Assembly (NCBI GenBank): GCA_964035545.1
Contig: OZ037766.1
Location: forward strand, 11,355,722-11,419,721
DNA from: Bugula neritina
Lineage: Eukaryota > Bryozoa > Gymnolaemata > Cheilostomatida > Bugulidae
DNA length: 64,000 nucleotides
Direction of reading: 5' to 3'
Shown here: positions 13,701 through 26,474 of the stretch, in pieces
Numbering within the stretch: the first letter of the stretch is position 1
How the letters are laid out: the number at the start of each line of letters is the position of its first letter
Notes under the pieces: model-generated
Told to the model about the DNA's origin: nothing
The model's input: only the letters and a program-made list of their open reading frames with translations
Database searches by the model: none
Position numbers and translations under genes: made by a program

Positions 13701-16700
13701 TTGATGAATGCAAACTTTAACAATAATCAGTATTAGTAATAAAATACAACTGACACTGTGCTTGACCAGCAAGCTAGCCAGAAAATGCACAAAATTTATA
13801 ATAAAACTAAATTTATTGGGCACCCACCCGCCCCTAAAATTGTAGATTTAGTATACAACGAAGATGTTTTAGTACAGAATTAAGGTAACTGTGCATTTAC
13901 TTCAGCCAATTCTAAATGTAACGGGTACAATGAAATATTAGCTAATGACCTTAAAATATAGAAGTACAATTTCTGTTGTAAAGTACTTGAGAACTTATGG
14001 TAATTACAATAAAGGCAGATATAAAAAATAGATTATCTCTTTCATTCAAGTATAAATGAGTGTTAATTTAGGATGTCTAGAGCCATGTAGCTTCTTTTTG
14101 CTGACTATAGAATTGTATTATCGGTTATATTTTAAGGGCATAACTGTTTAAGAGTTGTGCACCCTTGTATTGGCATCACGTACAAGCTTAACCATTGAAC
14201 TATAGTTTCAGTTAAGTGTGCCTAACTCCCACAATTGTATTGAGAATTAAACCTGGACTGGCAGTTAAAATGTAGGTCTAAAGTGCAGAGTATAGTGGTT
14301 ACTTCAACTGAAATCTAATATTGCCCAATGCGAGCAGGATGTGTAAACCGGTTTGACAATGTACTGGGATTGTCTTCTCTGCAAATATGTTTCATCTCTT
14401 CCGTCAAACTTGCTAAAGGTACAGCCTACACTAAGCTGTTTATTACTATAAATTATTGCAGCTATAGCAATAGCTACAAATGGGCACTTGCTAAAACGAT
14501 TTAGCAACAACATTATTCAAATAAATTAATTTAATTGCTGTGATAATTCTAAAACGATTTGTTGGTATGAGCTGCTATACTAGTCAATCATTGGTAATTT
14601 ATTTGCTGAAAAAGTGAGTCTAACTTTAATTTTGCTCTTGAAATTTTCCAGTGTATTCTGTTCTAGTTAGGAGGTTTGTACAGTTACAACAGAATCAATC
14701 TTGCATGCGTACAAGTACGTATAGTTTATAATACTAGTAGGTAACGGGAGTGTAAATAAATAAGCAGCTTTTCACTAACTGCTTCTTATCTCAATGGGAT
14801 TGTGCAGCGTTTGGTTTATAAAGTCAAAACTTGTTGTGTTTTCACTAGATGTGAATCCTTGCTGTTAGCTATTGACAAAGGATATGACTTTGTTGTGCCA
14901 GTGTCATTGATTCAAGGTGAACTCTTCTCATTACCAATTCCTCACTTCATAATACTAATAGTTGTTAAATCGTGGTTTGCCTTTGCTGTTTCATGCATTT
15001 TACTATTACTTTAGTAAGTAGTAATTTCCAGTCGGAAACTTCTTCTAGGGGTTGCTAATTCCGCTTAGCTTACTTACTAAATAGCACAATGTTGTCAGGA
15101 CATTCATTCTCACCTCTAGTAAAATTGCATTAATTGAATTTCATTAGTTCTATAAACTAATGTTTTTGCAGTAAAATGCTTAAACTGAAGTGCAGTTTAT
15201 CTGTAAGCTGAATATCTTCAGTGGCAACTTGCCTAAATAAATTTGGAGAGTTTCTTTTAATCTTCAAACAAATTTTAACTTGAATAACTGCTTAGATTTC
15301 AAAAGCATTTAACCTTGAAATACAGTGTTTGAAAGGTTTTTTGAAACCATTGCAAGTTATATAAAATTGTTGATATGGTATCTTGGTTTGATGGCTATTC
15401 ACTGTTTTGCCATTGCCTTGTTTGCCCCAGTCTCCCAGCCACTCTCTCAGCCGAAGTGAGGGACCTGTAATGTGCTTGTTTTAGCTTTTAATTTACTGCT
15501 TGCATTGCCTCCAGCAATCATCAATATAGAAATAAAATAAATTTTTCAATGTTATAAAACCTGTTAGTATACTATTCATGAGGCATTGGAATAATTAATA
15601 ACTTAGTTTACAGGACATTAGGATTTCATTTATTGCTATGTGTTTTAGTTACAGGTATTCAAGCGTATCAACTATTTGTTAATATGGCTGAATACGCTTA
15701 GCATCTACACTGTGTATACAGTTTGTTTGTTTTAGTTCAGCGCAAGTTTGAAATTGTGTGTAAATTGTCAAATAGTTGAAAGGAACTGTATTGTTGAGAC
15801 GTCTATTCAGCTTTGTAAGCGAGGTTTTCAGTTCATTATTCTTTGTGAACAATAGAACTTTTGTCAGCTCACTATTGGACTCTCTTTGACACATAGTAAA
15901 TATTAATGAATTCAAATATTAGATAGACAGAGGCTGAAGCTGGCCGTTACCCTTCTGTCATTCCGGGTTATTGTCACAAGATACTAAGGCTTATTACAGT
16001 AATTGGGATAAATGTAGAAACGTGGACTGGACAAAACTAAGTGAAGTGTAGATCACCACACTCCTTTATCGCCGTGTGTCAATAGTAAAACTGGATTATT
16101 GAATTCACTGCAATCAGGTAGAGCCATAGTTAGTCTCTGGTAGTGGTAGGGAAATTTAAATGTAGTTTCAAGTAGAAAACTTGACTGGTGACAGTAAGTG
16201 TACCTCTAGCTGAACTTTTTCTTCTTTCCTGCACAGCTATACTCACTCTATAACTGTAAGTAGAAGATAATTTTAAGCTGTTTTAAATAGAATAGCTTTG
16301 TAAAGTTGATCCAAGTTTTTCCAATTTTGCGTGCTGAATTTTGGCAGTGCAAATGCTCATTACAACTCGCAGTTGCAGCAGCATCAGCATGAGCATAGTA
16401 AAACTAAGTTAAAATCTTGGCCTTGGCATTTGATATGTACTTAGAATGTTACTACAAGTACAAAGGCTTTTAGTTTTGTTATGTGTTGGGCTTTTAACAT
16501 GTAAATTAAGACAATATAAATCGTTATTAGTATTACTTACCCTTAGTCATAAAGATGCAGGTTGTATTGTAAATATTCTGACTGTTTACATGTAACCTCA
16601 GACCACCATCAAATTTAATGATGATATTAATTTTGACTATTTTTATATCAATATAAACTCGATTTTATTTCAAGTGTATTTCAACTATGCCTTTCATTAA

Positions 16701-18509
16701 TTTCTTTAACATCTACAGTCTACACTAACACAATAGGAATGGTATGCACAGTAATACTAACAGTTGACTATGAGATCTAGTAAGGTAGTAAGGCAGCTGT
16801 TTCAGAAGGTGGCCATTATTTTTGCTTATTTAAATTTCACATCTTAAACTGTAAGTCACTTGCCAGTCACCATTTTACTAACTTTTCATGTTTTAACTTA
16901 GGAAGTTGATAGCTATAGTTATACCAGCTATTAGATATATATTAATATAATATATATCCCACCACCAGACCAAGTTTAGGAGTTGTTTCAGTTCTAAACT
17001 TGATTTTCTCATAGCATGCATACCAAGGACTTATTGTCTTTAATTAGTCATCAGATTTAGACTAAGACATAAATGAGCCATAAAGATGTCCATATCTAAG
17101 TGCAGAGTTGTAGTTTGTAAGTTTCAGATTATCAATAGCTTATAGTGTATATACACAGATGAGCAAGTTGAAGTTTCTGTGCTGCAAATATCTACCCCAA
17201 AAACTGTAAAATTGCAGTTGTTCAAAATTCAATTTTTGTCATGTATCATAATCATTATTGTATCACTGTATTTGACAACTTTTCTCCTAATTGCTTCTCA
17301 ACTCCAAGTCTTTGTTCTTTAGTTAGGAGAAACACTATGCTGCATCTGAAATGTGCTCAAATAACTTTGTGGTAGTTATTGAAGTCAAGTGAACTTATTT
17401 AAATTTTTGATACGTGAGTAAGGGCTGTGATAAAATCTATTAGAAGATACAAGCCTAAGCTACTGTAGCAAGTTTGGACTTATAGTTTTCCAACCCCCCC
17501 CCCCACTTGTAGTTGGTCTGATAATGAGCAGCTAATTTCTAACTAATCTATTTGAGTGATATAGCTCTAGGAAAAACAGCAGTTAGAATGTACTGTCTGT
17601 TACATTGCCGGTCCACTTCTCACTGCAATTAAATCATGTGTTTATTTTGAGTTTCTTTATGTGTTATGTAAATTATGTGGGCTTTAAACAACTTTTTCTT
17701 TCGGAAAAACTGCAGTAAGGATTTGAAGTCCAAACTTATTGTTGTGTGTTGAGATTCACATGAGAGGCCACATGAGAGAGTGTAAATCAGCACTCACCGC
17801 CCTTTTCTTCTCCCTCTTAGAGTGAAAGAGTGATGGCTATTGGGTGTTGCACTTATTGGCTTGAATTTAGTATTTATTCATTCATTTGTTCTTATTATGT
17901 AATTCAACTATTTCAAATATTATAATGGCACAATGGCGTTATGTAACTGTCTTTTAGCCTGTTCTAGCTGTGGAAAGCCATGCTAGTAGGTACCCCAAGA
18001 AAGCATGCAGTGGGTGTCTTGCTGCAATAAACTAAAACTTCAATGTCTTGCAGCTTGAAGGCATTTCCACAACTAAGTGCTTGAAAAATTCAAACAAAAT
18101 ATTACATTTGTGCTCATAACTTTCAAGTTTTTCTTGAGAAAAACCTGCTAAAGTTATTCAAATAGGAAAATCAGAGCCAAAGAACTAGAATATTGTGTTG
18201 GGATATTATAGAAAATAAAGAATATAGTCCAGAATCTCAGTTTACTTACTCTCACCATCTTCTGGTATACTCACTATATTATAGTAAGACTTATGATGGC
18301 ATGTGTTTGTAGATCAGAGGCTATACAGATCTAAAGGCTGTCTCTACACAAAAGGTGGCATCTCAGACTGGCAGTGCATAGCTATCACCCTGCAGGAGTG
18401 GCAGGCTATCATCCAAGACTTAGAGAAATCAAAAGAAGAGAGTGAGAGAGATCTTTACTCGTACCTCAATGACCAACTCTTTGTGCCAATCATCAAAATC
18501 TACTTAGAA
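7784..18509 (+). CDS. CECR2-like chromatin factor, N-terminal (DDT/WHIM-type) region; ends not resolved
   Basis: Six exons in consistent phase: 7784-7899, 8782-8879, 9235-9340, 9542-9682, 10567-10621 and 18313-18509, about 237 residues. The conceptual protein follows the N-terminal part of vertebrate CECR2 in order: LRNLYELPYLAQF matches the LRSWWEVP block, LISDIAARIL the second helix, then the acidic LLSDDVENLKNLED, and the highly characteristic IYWYFQG followed by a basic Tyr residue. SDWQCIAITLQEWQ and ERDLYSYLNDQLFVPII follow. CECR2 partners ISWI ATPases (CERF complex) in the nucleus. The family's coiled region and bromodomain were not found downstream. The last exon ends phase 0 at a good donor (GTAAGTTA). 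RSF1 shares this architecture but fits less well. The start exon is missing, and the gene may be truncated or joined to the BCL9 exons. Confidence 0.72.
10622..18312 (+). other. Large intron of the CECR2-like gene
   Basis: About 7.7 kb of AT-rich sequence lies between two exons whose phases fit exactly (a single G before, AT after, making GAT). Short poly-C and poly-G runs and small AT repeats occur. No internal exon or recognisable mobile element could be supported on either strand. Confidence 0.55.
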
Positions 18510-18807
18510 GTAAGTTAACATTACTACTGCATAACCTGTATAACTGTATATACATGTAAGAGTAATAGCTCATTCTTATATATGTACGTCCATCAATGGC
18601 AGGCCCTAAGCTCAACAACTCTGAAATGCTTACTCTTATACTACACACCTATACGATACATAAAATGCCTGTTTTCAATCCTTATTTATATTTTATTCTA
18701 AATTTACTCGAAGTTATAGTTTAATAACCGCACACCTACTCTTTTTGGGCCCTAACTGTTACTAGCTGCACAACACCACTGTGGTGTTTTGAATAAAACA
18801 TAGAAGC

Positions 18808-18902
18808 TACTACTCCTGCTACTACTACCACTACTACTACTACTACCACTACTAGTACTACTACTAGTATCACTACCACTACCCCTACCACTACTAGTAA
18901 AC
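18808..18902. repeat. ACT-triplet microsatellite
   Basis: Imperfect CTA/ACT trinucleotide repeat with CCA and AGT variants, about 300 bases after the last CECR2-like exon. It is the same triplet type that fills an intron of the casein kinase gene at 48.1-48.5 kb. An AATAAA at about 18792, just before it, could serve as a polyadenylation signal if the CECR2-like transcript ends by retaining the intron (two codons then TAA after 18509). Confidence 0.85.
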
Positions 18903-20869
18903 TTACATTTCTGTAATTACTATTTGGAAAGTTGAATATTGAACTCTCATAGGATATTGAAAATAGTTAAATTTAATAGCAAGTTTTGGTTTTATCCCCA
19001 CTTTCTCTCACCACCAGGATATAACTAGACAAATGTCGAAATATATTACTGTCGGGAAATTATTGGAAACTTTGGCCATGTTATTGGTGTGTTTGGCTGC
19101 TGGGTCAAGTCTTTCTATTCACCATAACTCTGGTGGTAGGTTTGTTTGGTACACTTAGATGGCATAAGATGGCCCTGGGTGGGTAATTCTGTAGAACTAC
19201 AGAACAAATACTGGAGACCAGCTGTTTAATGCCCACATCTGGTAGCCAATACCTATTAGTCAATAGTAAATCTGGAAATCCCTTTACTAAATATTTCATC
19301 TTTTAATGGTTTTATTCAACTGAATATTTATTGAGTACCATTTCTTTTAATGTCAAGGATATAAATACAGAGTCCTTGAATATTTACTTTCTTGGTGTAG
19401 CTGTTTCAGTCTTTGTACTCGAACCATTCCCCAGAATCCCTTAACCATCAACAGGGTTCTGCATAGCAGCCAACTCAATTGTCATATCCATTTCACTCTG
19501 TCTGAGATGTCATCCTTATTTCATACCCATGATACTCTATTCATTTACCTATGTTTATCTTCCCTCCTTCTAGCACTGATTTACAGTTATTTACTCTCTT
19601 TATGTCCCCCTCTGCATCTCTCCTGCTTACACGCCCATGCCTTCTAACCTTCTTTCCTCATCAAAGTGCCTTACTGCTTTTATTCACTTTACTCTCTTCA
19701 GGCCTGGCCTCACTCTCGTGAAAATCACACGAAATCGTGTCACGATTTTCGTGAGTTATCCTCTCGTTATGACCAGTCGCACACTCAACAGACGAAATAC
19801 ATAATAAATAGTCCGTGAATGAGTCTTGCACGAGATACAACCAACAGAAAATTGCCAAATAGAGAAACATGGTAAAAATGAAATAATTACTGTTGCTAAA
19901 ATTCTATTGACCAATCAAATGGTGCTTATCGTCGATTGTGATTTTTCGTCCATCGTCATTGTTGCGTACATCCAACGAAGATGATGTCTGGGGAAGTTCA
20001 ACATATTATTCACTTTCATGCACTTTCATCCTCAACTCAGCTGTGTTATCAGCTGGCACCGGGTATTCAGGTTCAGTTTTTCTTCTACTCAGTTTAAAAC
20101 TTCCTCATCTCTCAAGGTTTCCCATAGCACAAAGGTTATTTCTCGAGGTTTTTTGACGGAGGGGATAACTTCATTCAAGGAGTTTTTTTATTAAAAACTT
20201 GAGTACTTCAGCTGCAACTAAATAGTTGATCGGGCTCTAAGTTAGGGACTGCAATTGTTTGGTTTGAAATTAGAAAGTAATGGGCAGTCATCATATTCTA
20301 GTTTAGTAATAAATTTAAGTCACCTGCCAGGGCCATGATTTATTTCTTTTCAATTCTACTGAGCTATCTGGGTCTGCCTACAGACTTGACTCATTCTTCA
20401 CTGCTTGTCTTCTTTGTGATTTACACACTGTCTTCAAGATATTACCATCATTTAGTTAGCGTGGGGTTTAGTGCTAGCTGGCTGACACAAGTAATGTAAA
20501 TGCTGACACTAATACACTAATACTTAGTTTTCTGAGATATTAATTTTGTAAATGACTATTGCAAACCTAGAAAAGTGCCTTCCTGTAGTATTGTTCAAGT
20601 TTATGGCTACCAGCCAGCTTTCACTTAGCTGAACACTGATATAAACAGCAGAAGTATACATTGAAATACAGAACAGACTTTACATTAAATTATATCTAAG
20701 AATTGTTTACTTTTGACTATTAAAGGCGGTAAGCTTCCAGGTTATTTATTACATTTGAGCAAAAGTTTGCATGCTTTTCAACTGTTTTATCAGCATTTTA
20801 CCCAATTTCTTATACGAAAACACTACAAAAATGTAAGTAAAAGTGGTCATATTAGGTGTCTTAGACTTG
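18903..20869. other. Non-coding stretch with a pyrimidine-rich segment and a hairpin
   Basis: No supported exon. About 19400-19690 is strikingly pyrimidine-rich on the plus strand (runs such as CTTCCCTCCTTCTAGC), unlike its surroundings. It is followed by a CpG-containing hairpin at 19711-19754 (CTCGTGAAAATC against GATTTTCGTGAG, 10 of 12 pairs, with a second short stem inside). This could be a fragment of an old mobile element, but no open reading frame confirms it. Confidence 0.4.
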
Positions 20870-21068
20870 CCCAGACTTGCCCGCGAGCGTGCCCTCCGTG
20901 ACGTGGGGATGGCAAAATAGCCCAATTGTAGCGTGAGTTTATATCGCGTAAAGTTATTAAGAAGCGGGTTTGTCACAGATTCTCGTTATTCGTAGCTCAA
21001 ATCACATGAATGTTACTCTTCGGGCGGCTACTAATAACTAACGTTAGCTACGCAACATCAAGAAAGGT
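20870..21068 (+). promoter_or_regulatory. CpG-rich promoter-like segment with a possible first exon donor, 5' of BCL9
   Basis: A compact cluster of CpG sites in an otherwise CpG-poor region: CCCGCGAGCG, CCGTGACGTGG (a CRE-like TGACG core), TATCGCG, GAAGCGGG, TTCGGGCGGC, AACGTTAGCTACGC. It ends at AAG followed by GTAACT, a usable donor at about 21067, so it could hold an untranslated first exon for the BCL9 exons starting at 26475. A simple-sequence island follows at 21.3 kb, as it does at the ILRUN start. Promoter status is inferred, not shown. Confidence 0.4.
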
Positions 21069-21299
21069 AACTAATTTAACTGTTTTCAAATGGACTATTC
21101 CATTTCGCTAGTTTGTAACTTGCTGTAAATCACAAAATAATTATTTTCCCTATTTTAATTTCAATTATCATGTCGACCACACTACCAGAAAATTACTCTT
21201 AAATATGCAGTAAATGATGATTTTCAACCGTTTTGTGATGAATTATAGGTTAGTAGTTGTCTACGTAAAACCAAGTTTTGAAATTTGTAACTAAATCAG

Positions 21300-21700
21300 T
21301 GAATCACAGTATCAGTATGAGTGTCACTAGTCTAACTCTATTTCTATGACATTGACTCTCACTCTAAGTCTATGACTATCGCCTATTGGTGAACTATTAT
21401 TAATAATATTCAATGGTTATATTTATTAATACTATTATTAGTCATAATGATAATCATATGACAGTATCAGTATGTTAATGTTACGGAGCAGGATCAGTTT
21501 CGAAACTAATACTTTAACTTATACTTATAGTTATAATATTAGTTATAACTATAAGTATAACTATAACTATAAGTTATACCGATAGCTATATTAATATAAA
21601 TATTTATATTCATAGTAATACTAATAGCAAATGTAATATTATTATGTTAATAGTTATACTTGTAAGTTATAATATAAAGCAAACGACACAAGTATTAATT
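21300..21700. repeat. Cryptically simple island 2
   Basis: Drifting words (CAGTATCAGTATGAG, ACTATAAGTATAAC, TAATAATATT). It contains an inverted repeat of about 18 bases per arm around 21515-21570 (TTATACTTATAGTTATAA against its complement). AT-rich sequence without coding content continues to about 21950. Confidence 0.65.
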
Positions 21701-22980
21701 TCAATTTGAACTGCTGGTCTTGAAATAAAAAGTGAAATAAATATAAATAATAAAATATAAATTATAATAATTTAATTATACTAATACTTATACAGAAATA
21801 TAATTATAATAAATTTATAAAACTTAAACAACTTTTAATTTAAGGAACAACTTTAAATACAAACATAAAGATAATATTAAATAATTATAATCATAATGAT
21901 CATAACAATAAATATAATTATGATTCCAATAATTATCAATATATTATATAATATTTATTGCAAGTGAAAGTTAGTTATTCTCCGCCAGCTGCATGAATGT
22001 GACTGGTAAATTTTGTAACCTTTGGCAGTAATAACTTTGTAGCATAAATTAGACACATTTTTATGAAAATACATAATTTTAATGCTATAGCTGCTAGTAA
22101 TTCTAATGGGTGTAATAATATTACTTTCACCAGCATTAATTTTTACTTTGTTCATCTCTTCATAAAGCATTTTCTAAATCCTTTTTTGAATAAATATACA
22201 TATAATGTGCTGAATAGATTACATATGTTGGGGTTCTTCCTATACTGCAGCTCAGCCTACACTCCCCCCCCCCCACAATTGTTCCTAAACTACTAGCTTC
22301 ATCAGGATACAGATTGATGGAGCTGTATTGATAAAAACTTCTCTTTTTAGCAGTAGAGGCATCATGAAAAAAAAAGGCAAGTATTTTACTAAATATGAAT
22401 GCGGTTTTTTACTTCTACAAATTTGATAGCCTACACTATTCTATTTAAATGGAAACTGGTCTGACATAATGTGTCTGCAATTTATTAGTTATAATATAGT
22501 AAATACTATGCGGGCCTATAGATCCAATGGCTCAAAAAAAATTAAATAAAACATTACACAATGCTGTATTTATTAGCAATGTGATACTTAGCAACTAATT
22601 TCACATTATTATTTTTTGCAAAGTTTCATATATCTACATATGTTTGTTCAATTCAGTGTTCTGAAGTAGAAGGTTCCAACAGCAGGGAAAAGCCTTGAAC
22701 AAGATATTATGTTCTACATCTCCAACTCATTTTAACTTTGCTGGTCAGTGCATTGTGTATCTGGAGCATAGTTTTGTATTTTTAAGTAGTCCATCAGATA
22801 CCTTTGTAGATAGTAAAGATTAAAATGTTTGTGCAATGATGTCCATAATGTTGAACTGATTTATTGAAACTAAAACTGTTCTTAATTATAACAAAACTTG
22901 ACAATCTTTACATAAAGAATAATGTCCTATAATCTATCTTCATTGTAAACAAAATTAGAAAGTTCCACACCAGCAAATTG

Positions 22981-23565
22981 TTAATCATCATCTGTAGGTG
23001 GAAGACGCGTGCACTCAGTTATAAAGGCAAGCTGACGGTGGTTTTCTTTGCCTTCTATGAAGATTTGGAAAGAGCCAGAAAATTAATACTCTATAACTGC
23101 AAAACCATGTTGTAGTGTCTTATGTTATTGATTGAATCATCTAAAAGAAAAATTGTTGTATCATTATAATTTTACTGTTAATGAATTAGCAAATCTACTT
23201 ATCTTGGTAAATATATTCAAGAACAAATACTATAGTGTAACTCAGTTTTGGTTATGTGTATGCTCCTTAAGCGAATTTACAGCAGATATCAAACTATATA
23301 TTAGAGACTGATATAGGAATTACATTTAAGCTAACCATGATGATGTAAATAGCTGTTGTATGTGACTTCGAGAACTCTGCTGGCCATGTCAGTTCAATTA
23401 CACCAGGGTGATCTGTTACGAATTTCATGTCATTATTGAAATTCAGCTTTTTCAAGTGCCTCTTCACAACTCTGGCAGCATTCTGACTGCTCCTTAGCTT
23501 TCTGCACCTGAAATTTCTTCTACTTGCACCATTCTTCTATTGGTGGAATGTTAGCCTATAACAAA
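22981..23565 (-). pseudogene. Decayed minus-strand coding remnant of unknown family
   Basis: Read on the minus strand, two blocks look coding but are broken. Block 1 (about 23565 down to 23346) follows a good acceptor (TGTTTGTTATAG). It reads ANIPPIEEWCK, a TAG stop, then a charged helical stretch (QVQKAKEQSECCQSCEEALE), and then needs a frame change to continue into MKFVTDHPGVIELTWPAEF and SKSHTTAIYI. Block 2 (about 23062 down to 22981) follows a pyrimidine-rich acceptor (CTTTCCAAATCTTCATAG), reads GKENHRQLAFITECTRLPP and ends TDDD-stop. The blocks do not join in phase. The stop, the frameshift and the phase mismatch argue for a pseudogene or element relic inside the intergenic or intronic DNA 5' of BCL9. 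No family was recognised. Confidence 0.35.
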
Positions 23566-24259
23566 CAGGTGTACCAAAGCTAAAAAAAATATCTAATTCA
23601 ATGCACTAGGATATTATTCAACTCATTTAAATTTAATATATAGCAGTAAAACAATCACATAATTGTATTTATTTTATCAGCTTTACTTTACAAAGCTGAA
23701 CCATATAATTTAGTAACTTGTCACCATAATAAACTTTGTACAACATACAAATTGAAAACCTGATGTGATTGCTTTTTTAATAGAATATACATCAAAAACA
23801 TGTTACTTTGATAAGCGTGTTTATAATAAAAGTATTAAACCAGTTTAAAAAAAATTATTTTGTTATATAAGGGATCACAAAACTAAATCATTTTAGACCT
23901 GTAGCTCAATGTTCCTCAAGCAACGGGCTGCTATGACTAATTAATTTTCTATCATTGCATTTGACTGTTCTACTCATAGTGTATTGGCGAGTTAAAATTA
24001 TTGGTAATTTAATGTATATTTTAGCTACCTCTGTACAATCAATGTCATAGTAATATCAATTAGGTTTTAAATTTCACTGAGTTTATAGTAAATTATTGCA
24101 ATCGGTACATAACATTTGGCTAGTTCTCTAGTTCATTAAATAACCATACGAACTTAAATTTACAACATGAAAAAACACACAAAGCAAAATTAAAATAATC
24201 ATATTATGAACCAATGTAATTGATAAGCGATAATGCTGTTGTAAAACATAAATTATCAA

Positions 24260-24850
24260 ATTGAAATAGTTATTATTACTATTAGTATTACTATCATTAT
24301 AACAACTATAATTATTAGTATTACTATTACTATTAGTATTAGCATTAGTAGTAAAAAATGAGTAGAGTTCAACATATACAATCTAGCTCACAGTTACTAT
24401 AAAAGTAGAAGTAGAACTTTTAAAACTATTATCTCCATCATTATCAGAACTATGAGTAATACTAGTACAGTACTAGTAGTTGTACTAATAGTAATACTAG
24501 TTATTAATACTAATAGACAATAGTAATAGTATCACTATGAGTATGATACTTGGGCTGGCAGTGATTATCACTATCAGCATCATCATAGTGATAGTCAAAA
24601 GTTACAAGAATTAGAAGCCATATTCATATTGATATTCTCATTGAGTTATGCACAGTCATATTCATAGTAATAGTCAATCACTGATTGAGTTAATGTCATA
24701 GTGATACTCATACTCATAATTAATTTGTACGATACTCATACTCATAGTGATAGTGATACGTCACCGTGAATTTCAATTTAATAATAATTTTAATTTAATA
24801 TTAAAGTGATATTAATTATTAATATTATCATTGAATCATTCATTGTTGCT
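24260..24850. repeat. Cryptically simple island 3
   Basis: Runs of ATTAGTATTACTATTA-type words pass into ACTAGTACAGTACTAGTAG, and then into repeated TCATACTCATAGTGATAG words ending in a CpG (GATACGTCACCG). An AT-rich tail of TTAAT/ATTAA words follows. The word GATAGTGATACG at its end is also found near 56040. No open reading frame. Confidence 0.65.
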
Positions 24851-26474
24851 AATATTATGTCTTAATCTTAGTCTAACAGCAGCTCTATAAAGAAGTTAAA
24901 CATAACTGATAACAAAACACATTTAAAAAATAATACTGTAACAATCAATATAATGCATATCAATATGAATATGCTAGCAACCTAATTTTCAGCCCACTTC
25001 ATTAACTTTCTGTGCAGTATTGTGAATTGTGATAAAATAAATTTATTAATGGTGACCTTGACATCTTCGTCCAAATGCCTTTCACGTCAAGCCCCGAACC
25101 AATTTGTAAAAATTTTGGATTTTTTACTTTTGATTATTTTTTACGAAAAGAGCTTCAAAATAAATTTAAAAAAAAGTGAGCTGTTGTCCACATAAAAAGA
25201 AACATATGAGTTAATTTTCTAAATTCAGGAAGTTACCAGAGGATCACAATATTTTTTTTAAAAAATCTTCATTTTCACGACAAGCTCTATATATCAATAT
25301 AGAAAAATAGAAGACAACTCTTCTTTCAGATTTTTCATGTGCCACGGTCACGTCAATCTCAGTGCTATTAACACATATATTTTAATTCATTTTTTCTGGT
25401 ATATTGAGTTGAGATTTTTTGTATATATTTTGTGAATGCAACTAAAAAAGTATGATCTTTTAATTAACAGTAATTGATTTTATCAAAATAACCTGGATGC
25501 CTACGATGTTTAACTGTCTTTAGTCAACAATACAGTCAATTAATCCTTATTTATTTGTTATGACATATTATGAGTGTGTAGAGATGCATTAGCCTGGTAG
25601 CCATTAGAATATCTCATTTATATAGAAATATATTGTCAAACTTCAATTATTATAGCCTACTATTATAAGACCTTGGGCTATGCAATCTTTTTGCAGTTAA
25701 TCACTTTCTTTCCCTTAGTATAAAAGTTTATTGTTAGAAATTATATAGTTAGGGGCGTTCAATTCATTTTTCCTTAAAACTACAGTTTCAAGTCCCAAAC
25801 TGTGTACGTGGTGTCTTTATTTCCACTATATTGATATAAATTAGATTATTATTTTTGATGGGTGTGTGTCAGGATATGCTTGTTGGGTCGGTGTGGGTTT
25901 ATTCAACTTGTCACCACATTGCAGAGTAGATGACACATGCAATGCTGTGCTAGTCCCAACATGTAGTAGCAGTTTAATTAGCAGCTATCAAATTCATAAT
26001 CAGTTTATCATAGATTTAGCACATTCATCTATCTAATATTTACTCACATGGCATTATTCAGAATGCTAACAAATACACTGCACTACAACTTTTTGAAGTG
26101 GTATTAAAACTGCAACATGACTGTACACTACCGCAGTAGGTTGTTATGGTATATTATATTTATCTGAAATCTGAAAAGTAAACAGAATTGTACATATTAG
26201 ACATTGTTGATGAGTTTGTAACTGTAAGATAGGAGACTTGATATCAAACTGCTAACTTATACCTAGTTTGAAAAAGGTACTGAGCTATAGCTAATTCTTT
26301 GTGGTGAAATCATTTTGATGCAGTACTGAGTGTTAAGATAAGCATTTGTTGTCTCGCTAGAACATATAATAATAATGGAAATGTAACTCCTAGAATTACG
26401 AAGCACTAAGTTTTACTCTTGAATCACTGAAGTTGGTAGCTAAAATTTGAATTAACGGTTGTTTGTGTTTATAG
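24851..26474 (+). other. AT-rich non-coding sequence before the first recognised BCL9 exon
   Basis: No exon with recognisable similarity. In particular, no stretch resembling the BCL9 HD1 motif was found here on the plus strand. It ends in the acceptor TGTGTTTATAG at 26474. Confidence 0.45.
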
